Below, piece by piece: positions 27,225-36,700 of a stretch of 64,000 bases of DNA (the stretch's first letter is position 1; each line of letters starts with the position of its first letter). The position numbers and the translations under genes were made by a program. The DNA is from Roseimicrobium gellanilyticum (GTDB lineage Bacteria; Verrucomicrobiota; Verrucomicrobiia; Verrucomicrobiales; Verrucomicrobiaceae), in assembly GCF_003315205.1 (NCBI RefSeq), contig NZ_QNRR01000005.1, positions 401,515 to 465,514 of the forward strand, written 5' to 3'. The notes beneath the pieces are model-generated. The model saw only the letters and a program-made list of their open reading frames with translations. It searched no databases and was not told the DNA's origin.

Positions 27225-28016
27225 CTAGGGGCTCTTTTCTTTCGATGTGGGCTGAATCTGCCGCCGATAGTCTCCCCGGCTGAAGAACTTCTCCAGCCAG
27301 ACATAGAGAATAATGAAGAGATAGCGGCTGCCCATCTCCTTGATTTTCAGTTTTGGGACGCCCGCGCGACGATTTCGCCACGTGATGGGCATGGTGGTCC
27401 AGGTATAGCCGCGGACGATGGCCTTCAGCGGAATCTCCACCGTGAGATTGAAATGCGGAGCAATGAAGGGACGGCAACCCTCGATGACCTCGGCGCGGTA
27501 GGCCTTGAAGGCATTGGTAGTATCGTTCAGGGGGATGCGGAAGAGCACCTTGATGCCCCAATTGGCGATACGATTCAGGATGAGCTTGTGCGTGGGGTAG
27601 TCATGGACGCCGCCGCCCTTGATGAAACGGCTGCCGAAGACGCACTCGTGGCCCTGATTTAGCAGGTCCCAGTACTGCACCACCTCCGCAGGGCTGTCCG
27701 AGCAGTCGGCCATCATGATCACCACGGCATCGCCCAGCATGTGATTTAGCCCGCAAATGATGGCGCGTCCGAAGCCATTGGGGCCGGTGTTGTTCACCGG
27801 CCGGAGGGTGGGGATGCGCTGGCTGAGTTCCTGTAGCAGCCCCCAAGTGCCGTCCTGACTGCCGTCATTCACCACGACAATTTCGTGGGAAATCTGACGG
27901 GCGGACAGGGTCTGGTGAAGCTCCTCCACCGTGTGGGCCACACTTCCCTCCTCATCACGAGCCGGAATGACCACGCTGAGCAGTTGCACCGGCTTTGGGT
28001 TGAGGGATTCGGGCAT
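27225..28016 (-). CDS. Family 2 glycosyltransferase (dolichol-phosphate-mannose-synthase-like)
   Basis: A 263-residue enzyme of the GT-A fold: [20 protein letters not shown], then [13 protein letters not shown] with the DGS nucleotide-sugar site, a metal-binding acidic patch in MMADCSDSP (in place of the usual DxD), and [19 protein letters not shown] near the end. It transfers a sugar from a nucleotide or lipid donor, probably to a polyprenyl-phosphate or envelope glycan; the acceptor is unknown. It heads the five-gene operon and is divergent from the NAD-dependent epimerase 69 bases away, suggesting coordinated glycan synthesis. Confidence 0.88.
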   Translation of the reverse strand: MPESLNPKPVQLLSVVIPARDEEGSVAHTVEELHQTLSARQISHEIVVVNDGSQDGTWGLLQELSQRIPTLRPVNNTGPNGFGRAIICGLNHMLGDAVVIMMADCSDSPAEVVQYWDLLNQGHECVFGSRFIKGGGVHDYPTHKLILNRIANWGIKVLFRIPLNDTTNAFKAYRAEVIEGCRPFIAPHFNLTVEIPLKAIVRGYTWTTMPITWRNRRAGVPKLKIKEMGSRYLFIILYVWLEKFFSRGDYRRQIQPTSKEKSP

Positions 28017-28084
28017 CAGAAAAGAAGTTCAGCCATGTAGAATTTTCTTTGCGGCGTCAATCTCAAATCGTAGCTTCGCGGCTC

Positions 28085-29146
28085 ATGAAGATTGCCCTGG
28101 TAACCGGTTCAGGGGGCCTAATCGGCTCGGAAACGTGCAGACGGCTGCACGCGGAAGGCTATGCCATCGTCGGGGTCGACAATGACATGCGCGCCTATTT
28201 CTTTGGGGAGGAAGCCTCTACCAAGGGGACCCGCCAGCTTCTGCGCAAACAACTGCAGGTGTATCACGACGAGCCTGCGGACATTCGCGATTGGGATGCG
28301 GTGGAGTTCCTTTTCAAAAAGTTCGGATTCGCCATAGGCGCTGTAGTCCATACGGCGGCCCAGCCCTCACACGATTGGGCGGCGAAGGAGCCACTCACGG
28401 ACTTCGCGGTGAATGCCCAGGGTACCATGTACCTGCTGGAGGCCACCCGGAAGTACTGCCCCGAGGCGGTCTTCATCTTCACCAGCACGAACAAGGTGTA
28501 CGGCGACACGCCGAACCGCCTGCCACTGGTGGAAAAAGAGACCCGGTGGGAGGTGGATGAGTCCCACCCCTATTTTGCGAAGGGCATCGATGAGTCGATG
28601 AGCATCGACGGCAGCAAGCACTCCATCTTCGGCGCGAACAAGGTGGCGGCGGACATCATGGTGCAGGAGTACGGGAAGTACTTCGGCATGAAGACCGGTG
28701 TCTTCCGCGGCGGCTGCCTCACAGGACCGGCGCATGCGGGTGCCGAGCTCCACGGCTTCCTGGCCTACCTCATGAAGTGCACCGTCACCGGCCGCCCCTA
28801 CAACATCTACGGCTACAAGGGCAAGCAGGTGCGGGACAACATCCACAGCCATGACCTTGTGGATGCCTTTGTGAAGTTCATGAACAACCCCCGTCCCGGC
28901 GAGGTGTACAACATGGGCGGCTCCCGCCACTCGAACTGTTCCATGCTGGAGGCCATCAAGATGTGCGAGGACATCAGCGGCAAAAAGCTCGATTGGAACC
29001 TTCTGGATGACAACCGCATCGGCGACCACATCTGGTACGTGAGCGACGTGTCCAAGTTCCAGAGCCACTACCCCGACTGGGAATACAAGTACAATCTCCA
29101 GACCACGCTGGAGGAAATCTACAAGGCGTGCGCGCTGACGAAGTAG
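28085..29146 (+). CDS. Extended SDR nucleoside-diphosphate-sugar epimerase, CDP-tyvelose-epimerase-like
   Basis: A 353-residue extended short-chain dehydrogenase. ATG 28085 starts the Rossmann fold ([16 protein letters not shown]). Further marks are [30 protein letters not shown] and [20 protein letters not shown], which resemble the RfbE CDP-paratose 2-epimerase branch. Catalytic Lys186 is present ([10 protein letters not shown]), but the position four residues before it is Phe182 instead of the usual Tyr. Related epimerases with this substitution exist as far as I recall. It probably modifies an NDP-hexose for surface glycan. Paired divergently with the glycosyltransferase operon. Confidence 0.88.
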   Translation: MKIALVTGSGGLIGSETCRRLHAEGYAIVGVDNDMRAYFFGEEASTKGTRQLLRKQLQVYHDEPADIRDWDAVEFLFKKFGFAIGAVVHTAAQPSHDWAAKEPLTDFAVNAQGTMYLLEATRKYCPEAVFIFTSTNKVYGDTPNRLPLVEKETRWEVDESHPYFAKGIDESMSIDGSKHSIFGANKVAADIMVQEYGKYFGMKTGVFRGGCLTGPAHAGAELHGFLAYLMKCTVTGRPYNIYGYKGKQVRDNIHSHDLVDAFVKFMNNPRPGEVYNMGGSRHSNCSMLEAIKMCEDISGKKLDWNLLDDNRIGDHIWYVSDVSKFQSHYPDWEYKYNLQTTLEEIYKACALTK

Positions 29147-29180
29147 GGTCGTGTGGTGGATGGTGAGTCGAGGGATTCAA

Positions 29181-29213
29181 CACGGAGACGCAGAGACGCG
29201 AAGGCACGGAGGA
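29181..29213. repeat. CACGGAGACGCAGAG-type intergenic repeat
   Basis: The run is made of imperfect near-octamer units (ACGGAG, ACGCAGAG, ACGCGAAG, GCACGGAGG). Similar repeats occur between genes in many environmental bacterial genomes. The span marks the boundary between the epimerase gene and the accessory islet. Confidence 0.4.
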
Positions 29214-29247
29214 GGTTCGGATTCCTAATTCGAACGCCCTCTCTGAT

Positions 29248-29643
29248 TCACTCGCTCACGAAGTCACAATCTGAGACTCTCTGGAACGATGAACGTACCC
29301 GAGCCAAGACTTGGGGTTCGGTCGAGAACACCTCATAAAATGAGCTGTCGACGGCTCGGATAATAATCCAAGGTGAGTCAACGCTTTGTTCGAAAGCCGA
29401 AAACTCGCCGTCAATGACTTGAACAAGACGGTGCGCCAAATGGCTGAGATGTTCGCCAGGGATCAACGTCTGGCCATCCGCCAATCCTTCCAACCCGATT
29501 CCTTCCTCCCCGGTCGCCCAAACCTCGGACGCAAGCCACTGGGACTGGATCGCCCGCTCTCCGAACAGGTCGAGAAGGTCACGAAGGTCCACGGCAAGGA
29601 CGTGACAGTCCTCTCGTGTGTCGTGAATCTGAAGGCCTTGCAT
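29248..29643 (-). CDS. Small acidic soluble protein (hypothetical)
   Basis: A 131-residue acidic protein with alternating hydrophobic residues, no signal peptide and no membrane segment, containing DLRDLLDLFGERAIQSQWLA and a well-formed C-terminus (FQRVSDCDFVSE). No family is recognised. It is the last of four same-strand small genes (spacing 24 to 57 bases) that form an accessory islet; the composition resembles immunity or antitoxin-type proteins, but that is only an impression. Confidence 0.55.
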   Translation of the reverse strand: MQGLQIHDTREDCHVLAVDLRDLLDLFGERAIQSQWLASEVWATGEEGIGLEGLADGQTLIPGEHLSHLAHRLVQVIDGEFSAFEQSVDSPWIIIRAVDSSFYEVFSTEPQVLARVRSSFQRVSDCDFVSE

Positions 29644-29667
29644 GCTCAGTGATGTGGGGTGGTCTAG

Positions 29668-30060
29668 TTAAGTATCCTCGGACTCATCGTCTTCACGCCA
29701 CCCGTCGAGGGCTCCGACTCCAAACGTGTCTTGAACCGGGTAGCCGTATTGCCTGGCAGCAGCGGCAAGGTGGTTGGGAGCATGAACGAGAAAGTCTCCG
29801 ATGCCTTCGCGAATCTCTTCTGGAGTGAAGCGTTCTGGATAGAGCAAGAGCGCCGTGACAAACGCGGCATCGGAGTTCCAGTCCGTCATGTGGAATGCGA
29901 TGTCGAGCGCGGTCTTGTCGTTGAAGTCGCCAGCAAGAGCTGCCTGCGCTGCTTGCTGGGCATCGGGGATAGGGACCGAAAACTGTTCGGCTCGATTGCC
30001 CACCAACTCGCGAAAGATCGCGATGGCTTTGTCGTGGACAGATGGATTGTCTTTGCTCAT
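29668..30060 (-). CDS. Small acidic protein with Ala-rich helical repeats (hypothetical)
   Basis: A 130-residue soluble acidic protein. The middle is helical and Ala/Gln-rich (PDAQQAAQAALAGDFNDKTA), followed by DIAFHMTDWNSDAAFVTALLL, an EEIREGIGDFL helix and the tail GWREDDESEDT. It belongs to the islet at 29.2-31.2 kb. No function can be assigned. Confidence 0.6.
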   Translation of the reverse strand: MSKDNPSVHDKAIAIFRELVGNRAEQFSVPIPDAQQAAQAALAGDFNDKTALDIAFHMTDWNSDAAFVTALLLYPERFTPEEIREGIGDFLVHAPNHLAAAARQYGYPVQDTFGVGALDGWREDDESEDT

Positions 30061-30117
30061 GGGGGATGGGTGACGGGTGCTGGTCTGGTGCTGTTCGTTG
30101 CAGATCGTAGCCGGGCG

Positions 30118-30603
30118 TTACACAACGCTGCCGCACAGTTCCCAGAGCTTACCGTTTTGAATTCGGGCTCCGACGGTGTGCTCCTCATCCCAAGTCACAC
30201 GATAGGCTATCTCGATGGAGGGGCCAGCTTGCGGCGAGCCTTGAATCAGCTCAATGCAGACCCGCTCGGCAAACACGTGAGGCCAGACGTCCTCAGCACG
30301 ATCAATTTTTGGAAAGGGTTCAGAATCTTCAGGTAGTTCTCCCGCCGAATCAGCATCCCGGTAGGGTTCGTAGTGCTCAAACAAACTCGCCTGAATCTGG
30401 GGAAGCAGAGAATCATATTGCGCAGCTAATTCATGGGCCTGGGCCAGGCACAGTGAATCCGGTGATTGACGCCCGCCAGCAAGGCTCAACTCAATCTTGC
30501 CATGCTGATCTAGCGTGACGCTCCCTTTCCAATGGCCGCGTGACCGCGTCAGCAAGCCAAGATGGTTGTCCTCAAAAGTCGCGGCCTTGAACAGGTTGAA
30601 CAT
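30118..30603 (-). CDS. Soluble DUF6985-like protein
   Basis: A 161-residue soluble protein: MFNLFKAATFEDNHLGLLTR, then SRGHWKGSVTLDQHGKIELS, then LLPQIQASLFEHYEPYRD. The order of a W-x-G strand pair followed by a helix ending HYEPY fits what I recall of DUF6985-type proteins found in bacterial accessory loci; this match is from memory and not tested. It has no signal or membrane segment. Co-oriented with its neighbours, with gaps of 40 and 57 bases. Confidence 0.55.
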   Translation of the reverse strand: MFNLFKAATFEDNHLGLLTRSRGHWKGSVTLDQHGKIELSLAGGRQSPDSLCLAQAHELAAQYDSLLPQIQASLFEHYEPYRDADSAGELPEDSEPFPKIDRAEDVWPHVFAERVCIELIQGSPQAGPSIEIAYRVTWDEEHTVGARIQNGKLWELCGSVV

Positions 30604-30643
30604 GGTGTGTGTGCATGATGATGTTTAACGACTTGCCGTGCAC

Positions 30644-31231
30644 TCAGGTGTCAGTGGGAACGTCATCCCAATCATCTCCCCAGCCTGCCACCCAACTGAG
30701 CCCATATCGCCGTTCGTAGACGACCGATGGATTCAAAGCGTCGACCGGAAGTTCACCCGGATCAAGTGGCCTGCCGGCCCCAACATTGAGTCCAAGCTGC
30801 CTGTCTCGTACCCTCCAGTGCTGGTGGTACAGAAATCCCTCCATCGCCTGAATCTCCTCTGAGGGCCGCTTCTCGGCGCACAGACGGAATTCGTTCGGAT
30901 CCTTCATTGCCGCAGCGATGAAGTCGGTGTCGAGAATCCAACATTGCTCAGACAGAAGTGGCATCTGCTCCAGCCCACCCAGTGACCAAATCAACGACAC
31001 CAGTGCTTCGGCTCTCCAGCTGAAGTTCACGATGGCTTGCTGGTCTGGCGTGGAGTCGCTGAAGAAACCTCGCTCGGCATCCGAAAAGGAGTCGTGAATG
31101 CCGAACCGACGTGTCCAGTCTGCGACCCATGTCTGTTGCTGGGTATGGGCCACTATCGCCACCAATACCAGCGAGCGCTCTGCAATCTCCAGCGCTGATC
31201 GCTCCGTCAGTTTGACGCTCTCGTCTTCCAT
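30644..31231 (-). CDS. DUF4272-like protein
   Basis: A 195-residue soluble protein. ATG 31231 is preferred over the TTG at 31252. Features fit DUF4272: ALEIAERSLVLVAIVAH helix, FFSDSTPDQQAIVNFSWRAEAL, LIWSLGGLEQMPLLSE, then a C-terminal block RVRDRQLGLNVGAGRP. The function of DUF4272 proteins is not known; they often occur in variable loci. It is the first gene of the islet and is preceded by a 120-base gap from the sulfatase gene. Confidence 0.65.
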   Translation of the reverse strand: MEDESVKLTERSALEIAERSLVLVAIVAHTQQQTWVADWTRRFGIHDSFSDAERGFFSDSTPDQQAIVNFSWRAEALVSLIWSLGGLEQMPLLSEQCWILDTDFIAAAMKDPNEFRLCAEKRPSEEIQAMEGFLYHQHWRVRDRQLGLNVGAGRPLDPGELPVDALNPSVVYERRYGLSWVAGWGDDWDDVPTDT

Positions 31232-31354
31232 ATTCCCGGCATGATTATGCAAGCGGTGTGCAGAAGTACAGAGAAAATGCTGTCGCTATCGTTAGGGATT
31301 GGAAGTTTCGTCAGGGGAAATAACCAAACGTCCTCTGCGCTACGAGCATTGTCT

Positions 31355-32746
31355 CTAGTCTCCCGCCTTCCCACCCTTGTCACGCTCCACCACCATGTCG
31401 TGTGCTGCGAACTTTGCCAGCATCTCTTCCAACATCGCTGTTTGCTCCGGATGTTCGGCGATCACGTTGCGTGACTCGCCAGGGTCAGCTTTGAGATTGT
31501 AGAGTTCCTTCCTGTCGCCTTTCTTGTCCTTGGCACCGCCCCCCTTGGTGACAATCAGCTTCCAATCTCCAAGCCGTACCATGCGTGCGCGGTAGCCTGG
31601 ACTGGCGGAGTAGATGGGCATCGGTTCAAGAGGGCCGTTCTTGGCGTGATTCGCCAGCATGGGATTGAGGTGCGCGCCATCGCCCGTGGCGGCGCGGGGC
31701 AGCTCGACTCCACCGAGGGAGCAGAGCGTGGTGAACCAGCAGGTGACGCTGACCGGTGCGTCCTGCACTCCCGCTTCCCAATGTCCCGGCCAGTGAGCAA
31801 TGGCCGGAGTGCGGATGCCGCCGTCATAGAGGCCGCCTTTCCACCCGCGGAAGGGAGTGTTGCTGCCACGGATGGTGAGGTGCGGGCGGGTGTCGATGCC
31901 GGGATACTTGTCCTGCTTGTTGTCCACATCATCGTGTGCGCCGTTGTCGCTGAGGAAGAGCACGACGGTGTTCTTGCGCAGATCCTTCTTCTCCAGCGCC
32001 GCGAGGATTTGGGCCACGCCATCATCTAGGTGGGAGACATCCGCGGCATGGAGACGCTGTGCCGGGCCCTCAATGTGCTCATTCATCTTCAGCCACCGCT
32101 CGGGTTCATTGATGGGAACATGCACGGCGGTATAGGGGACGTAGAGGAAGAAAGGTTTATCCGCGCGCTCACCAATCCATTTCACGGCATCCTTCGTGAT
32201 GAGGTCGGTGATGTGGCCCTCTTCATCCAGCAGAGTGCCGTTGCGATGCCACGTGCGTTGATGCGGTCCCATCTTGTATTCATGCGTGTCCGGCGTGGCG
32301 CCGCCGGCGAGCAGGCCGTAACTGTAGCCGAAGCCAAACTTGTCCGGCGGTGTATCGAGGCCGGAGCCGAGGTGCCACTTGCCGATGAGCGCGGTGTCGT
32401 ATCCCCCGTTGGAAAGCAGACTCGCCATCGTGGGCGTGCCGAAGGGGAAGGCCTGTTCATTCTGCGCGCCCGTCACGCCGAAGCGGCTGGCATATTGTCC
32501 CGTGAGCAGCGCCGCGCGCGTGGGACTGCACATGGGATGCACGTAGTGCGCAGCGAGGCGGATGCCTTCGGCGGCGAGCTTGTCCAGGTGCGGTGTCTTC
32601 GCCTTGCCTCCCTGGAAGCCGACATCGCCATAGCCCAGGTCATCCGCGAGGATGATGACGAAGTTGGGTTTGTCCTGAGCGGCAGACGCGGGAGCGAAGG
32701 CTGCAGCAAAAATGAAAAACGCGAGGAGGAAACGTTCCGCGGACAT
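31355..32746 (-). CDS. Exported sulfatase (arylsulfatase family)
   Basis: A 463-residue enzyme. ATG 32746 starts a Sec signal (MSAERFLLAFFIFAAAFAPA). The formylglycine motif C73-S-P-T-R77 (MCSPTRAALLTG) is intact, so the Cys can be converted by a formylglycine-generating enzyme. Metal-binding Asp35-Asp36 (IILADDLGYGDVGF), the GKWHLG block and the FLSDNGAHDD block are also present. It hydrolyses sulfate esters, probably of polysaccharides. The sulfated substrate is unknown. It stands alone; sulfatases are numerous in Verrucomicrobiota. Confidence 0.92.
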   Translation of the reverse strand: MSAERFLLAFFIFAAAFAPASAAQDKPNFVIILADDLGYGDVGFQGGKAKTPHLDKLAAEGIRLAAHYVHPMCSPTRAALLTGQYASRFGVTGAQNEQAFPFGTPTMASLLSNGGYDTALIGKWHLGSGLDTPPDKFGFGYSYGLLAGGATPDTHEYKMGPHQRTWHRNGTLLDEEGHITDLITKDAVKWIGERADKPFFLYVPYTAVHVPINEPERWLKMNEHIEGPAQRLHAADVSHLDDGVAQILAALEKKDLRKNTVVLFLSDNGAHDDVDNKQDKYPGIDTRPHLTIRGSNTPFRGWKGGLYDGGIRTPAIAHWPGHWEAGVQDAPVSVTCWFTTLCSLGGVELPRAATGDGAHLNPMLANHAKNGPLEPMPIYSASPGYRARMVRLGDWKLIVTKGGGAKDKKGDRKELYNLKADPGESRNVIAEHPEQTAMLEEMLAKFAAHDMVVERDKGGKAGD

Positions 32747-32836
32747 ACTGCGTGAGAACGTCTCGATGAGGAAAAACTTCCAGGCAATGAGGTCTCGCCT
32801 CAAAACTTCACCGACTTCGCTATCCGCACTCCGCTT

Positions 32837-33592
32837 TTACCGGTTCACCCGAATCACCGTATTCCCACCCACCGAGAATGAACCACGGATGATCGGCTGC
32901 ACATAGGAGGAGCCGGAGTGATGGTGGTGATGTGGGGGGCAGTATCCCGAACCTCCGCCACCATAGATGGGGATGTAGGGATAGCCATAACCGTAGAATC
33001 CGGAATACAGGTAGCTGTAACGATCACGCCCATACTGCCGGTAGGTCCCGGCGCCGGGTGTGTATACCTGGGTGATGGGAGACAGAGACGGCACAATCTC
33101 CTCCATGGGCTCGGAAGAAGCCGTGCCGAGTTGTGGCGTGGCATCACCGGGGAGTGGTGCTGGTGCGAGAGGTGGGCCGAGTTCTGCCGCAGCCTTCTCC
33201 GCAGCGAGGCGCTGACGCTCACGCGCCATGAGGATATCCATTTTCTCCTCTTCACGGAGCTGCTGTTTTTTCAGGGCGAGCTCGCGCTTCTCAGCAGCTT
33301 CCTTCACGCGTTGTTCCTCGGCCTTGGCAAATTCTTCTGCCTTCGAGGCGTCATAGCGGAACCTGGTGCGCCATTCGTCGCTGAGATTCTCGAAGCTGAT
33401 TTTCGAGACGCCCGCGTCGTGCATCACGGTCATGGCCTCAGGCGTGACTTTCAGGATGCGGCAGTTCTTGTACTTGTCCCCAGAGAGGGTGGTGAGCTGG
33501 AAAGGTTTGCCCGTCTCCTCTTCCGGAGCGGCCTGTGCGCTGGAGAGCAGCATCGCGGAAAGTGCCAGCGTGAGCATGAGCACGGTCTTCAT
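32837..33592 (-). CDS. Exported coiled-coil protein with Tyr/Gly- and His-rich tail
   Basis: A 251-residue protein from ATG 33592 with a signal (MKTVLMLTLALSAMLLSSAQA). Residues about 30-75 form a small beta domain (GDKYKNCRILKVTPEAMTVM) of the kind often found near the N-terminus of PVC exported proteins; then a charged helix (about 85-140: RVKEAAEKRELALKKQQLRE), a Pro-rich linker, and a tail of Tyr/Gly repeats with PPHHHHHSG. The tail is probably a surface or matrix-binding region. Divergent from the VIT/VWA gene over a 204-base gap. Function unknown. Confidence 0.65.
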   Translation of the reverse strand: MKTVLMLTLALSAMLLSSAQAAPEEETGKPFQLTTLSGDKYKNCRILKVTPEAMTVMHDAGVSKISFENLSDEWRTRFRYDASKAEEFAKAEEQRVKEAAEKRELALKKQQLREEEKMDILMARERQRLAAEKAAAELGPPLAPAPLPGDATPQLGTASSEPMEEIVPSLSPITQVYTPGAGTYRQYGRDRYSYLYSGFYGYGYPYIPIYGGGGSGYCPPHHHHHSGSSYVQPIIRGSFSVGGNTVIRVNR

Positions 33593-33796
33593 GGTACAAG
33601 CCAACCACAGCCGGGGGGTGTGGTCAAGCCCGCGACCGTTGCGCGGTGGCGACGCAGTCCCGGCAAGAGGCTGAGCCTCATGAACTGAGCGCGCTGGGGG
33701 CTTTGTGGCGATTTTCCAATGTTTTCGCCAGCCGGACGTGTTGCCGGGAGAAGGTCCATTCCTGTGGTCTGTCACCCGCCTGCCCCTTTCGTACCG

Positions 33797-36700
33797 ATGA
33801 AAGCGCTCCTTTTTGCCACCACCTCTCTCCTCCTGCTGGCAGCCAGCGGCACTGCCCAGACACCCGCACCCGGCAGCTTTGCTGCGAGCCGGGCGCCGGG
33901 CCTCTGGATCAATCGCGAGGTGAACCAATACCAGCCGATGGAGCTGCAGGCTGCCGCGGTGGACATCAAAGTGCGCGGCCATCTGGCCACCACCACGGTG
34001 GAGCTCACCTTCTACAACCCAAACTCACGCGTGATGGAGGGTGAGTTTGTTTTTCCACTCGATGAAGGACAGACCGTGTCCGGCTATGCCTTGGAGGTGG
34101 AGGGCAAGATGCGCCAGGCGGTGATTGTGGAGAAGCAACGAGGGCGGGCGATTTTCGAGGAGATTGTGCGGCGCGGCATCGACCCGGGACTGGCGGAGCT
34201 CACACGTGGGAATGTCTTTCGCACACGCGTGTATCCCATCTTTGCAGAGAAGACCAAGCGGGTGTCCGTGACCTTTGAGCAGGAACTCAAGGCCGACGGT
34301 GATACGTTTCGCTATGCCCTGCCCATGTTCATCCCGGGGAAGCTGAAAACGTATCGTACACATGTGGAGGTGGTGCGCGCTCCCGGTGTTCCCTTCACCA
34401 GGGGCAATGCGTGCGAGCCGCTGGAGTTCAAGAGACAGCGGAACAACCAGAGCCAGGTGGCGGAGTTCACGAAGGTGGGCGTGGAAATGTGGCGGCCGCT
34501 GGAGTTCCATGTACCGAAGCGGGATGACCGCACGCAAATCTTCCTGGTGGAGGACAAGGCGAAACCCTCCCAGCAATATTTCCACGCGCGTGTGGAGCCT
34601 CCCATCCCGCTCGATGCGCCTCCGCCAGTCTTCACGCCAAAGCGTGTGGCCATTTTCTATGATGCCTCGGGTAGTGCCGCAAGGCGCCTGCGTGCCCGCG
34701 AGTTGGAGATGCTGGATGCCTGGCTGAAACGTCTGGGTACGGTGAAGGTGGATCTGGTGATCTTCCGCAATGAGGCGGAGAAGCCAATCGCCTATGACAT
34801 CAAGGATGGTGAGACGGCGGCGGTGCGCGAAGCGATGGAGTCTGCGGCTTTGGATGGAGGCACATCACTCGGAGCCGTGGACATTCGTGTGGTGCCGGAG
34901 GCGGATGCCGTCGTGTTGATGTCCGATGGCTTCTCCACTTTCAGCGCGGACGAGCCGGTGGTGACGCGACCCGATGGCAGCGCGCCACCACTCTTTGCCA
35001 TTCACGCTGCGAAGCAGGCAGACGCGGCGAATCTCCAACGTCTGGCGCGCAAGACGGGCGGACAGGTGTTGAACCTCATGCGCCTGGAGGTGGACGCCGC
35101 TGTGGCATCCATGCGTATCCCACCTGTCAGACTTCTCCAGTGGCAGGTGATTTCGGGCAAGGTGGATGAAGTCGCCATTCCCCGACAGGAGCTGGAGGAT
35201 GGGGCTCTGGTGATTGCGGGAAAGGTGCAGGGCAGGAGCGTCGTGGAGCTCAGCTTGGGGCGGACCAGCGACGCTGCGGTGAAACATCGGCTCACGCTGG
35301 AACCCGAGGAGGCTTTGGACCCTGCAAGCGGGGCCTTTGTGCGTCGGGCGTGGGCGCAGTGCAGGCTCGCGGAGCTCTCTGTCGATGCGAAGCGTCACGA
35401 GTCTGGGATCACGGCGCTGGGGAAGGAACATCGCATCGTGACTCCGGGTACCTCGCTCATCGTGCTGGAGCGTATCGAGGACTATGCACGCCATCGTTTG
35501 GAGCCCGTGGAGCCGGACCTGCGCGCGAAGTACCTTGCCTTTCTGAAGAGCCATCCTTACTACGGCCGGGAGAGGGATATGACGGTATCGACCGGCTATG
35601 TGGTGCACCAGTGGCAGGAGTTCAAGACATGGCACGAGAAGCGGCATCCCTGGCTGGAGTCCGTGATCAAAGGGGCTGCCGAGCACGAGGCTGCGCTGTA
35701 TGAGGCACTGGCCGCGGGGAGTGCGCAGGGACTTCCCGGACCGATGTTGAAAGCGGAGGATGCTGTGGCGGCAGCGGCCCTGGCGCATCGTGCGGGCGTG
35801 CTCGCAGAGCAGTGGCAGGAAGCCAGCAAGGAAGATGACTCTCGTGCTGCCTGGCTCCAGGACGCGGCAAAGGTGCTGCGGGCGGTGCGTGCGCTGCGTC
35901 AGCAGCGGATGAATCTGGCGGGTCCCGGTGGCGTGTCTGCGGCGGGTGGCGGCTTTGGATTTGGCGGCGGTGGCGGCTTTGGCCGTGGAGTAGGCATCGG
36001 TGGGAGCAATGGTTTTGCCGGTTCCCTCGGCGACATGAATGGCGTGTTCACCGGAACTATGACGGTGAATGGCTCACTCGCCATGGATTCGTCCATGCCG
36101 GTTGAAGCACCGGCCTCGCGTGCAGCGACAGGAGCCCGTGACAAGAACGTCGAGGCGGAAGGACTGGAGGTGAAGCCATGGGAGCCTGATACACCCTATC
36201 TTACCAGACTGCGGAAGTCGGACGAGCCGGTGCAGGAGTATCTCTCCCTGCGGAACGAATATGCCACCAGCCCCGCTTTCTTCACCGACTGCGCCGGGTA
36301 TTTCTTCACGGAGAAGAAGGACGCGACACTGGCCCTGCGCGTCCTTTCCAACCTCGCCGAGCTGGATCTGGAGAATGCCACCCTGCTGCGTACGCTCGCC
36401 TTTCATCTGAAGCAGCATGGTCGCCACGACCTGGCAGCGTTGGTGTATGAGGAGGTGCTGCGCATCCGTGGCGAGGAGCCGCAGAGCCGCCGCGATCTGG
36501 CGCTGTGCCTCGCACAGTTGCAGAAGCCGGATTTCTCGCGTGCGGTGCGTCTTCTCTGGGAGGTGGTCACGCGGCCCTGGGATCAGCGTTTCTATGGCAT
36601 CCAGCTCACCGCACTGCATGAGCTCAATGATTTGGTCCAGCACATTCCCAAGGAACAGATGCCTGACCTCAAGGCGTTGGGAGTGGATGAGACCTTGCTC

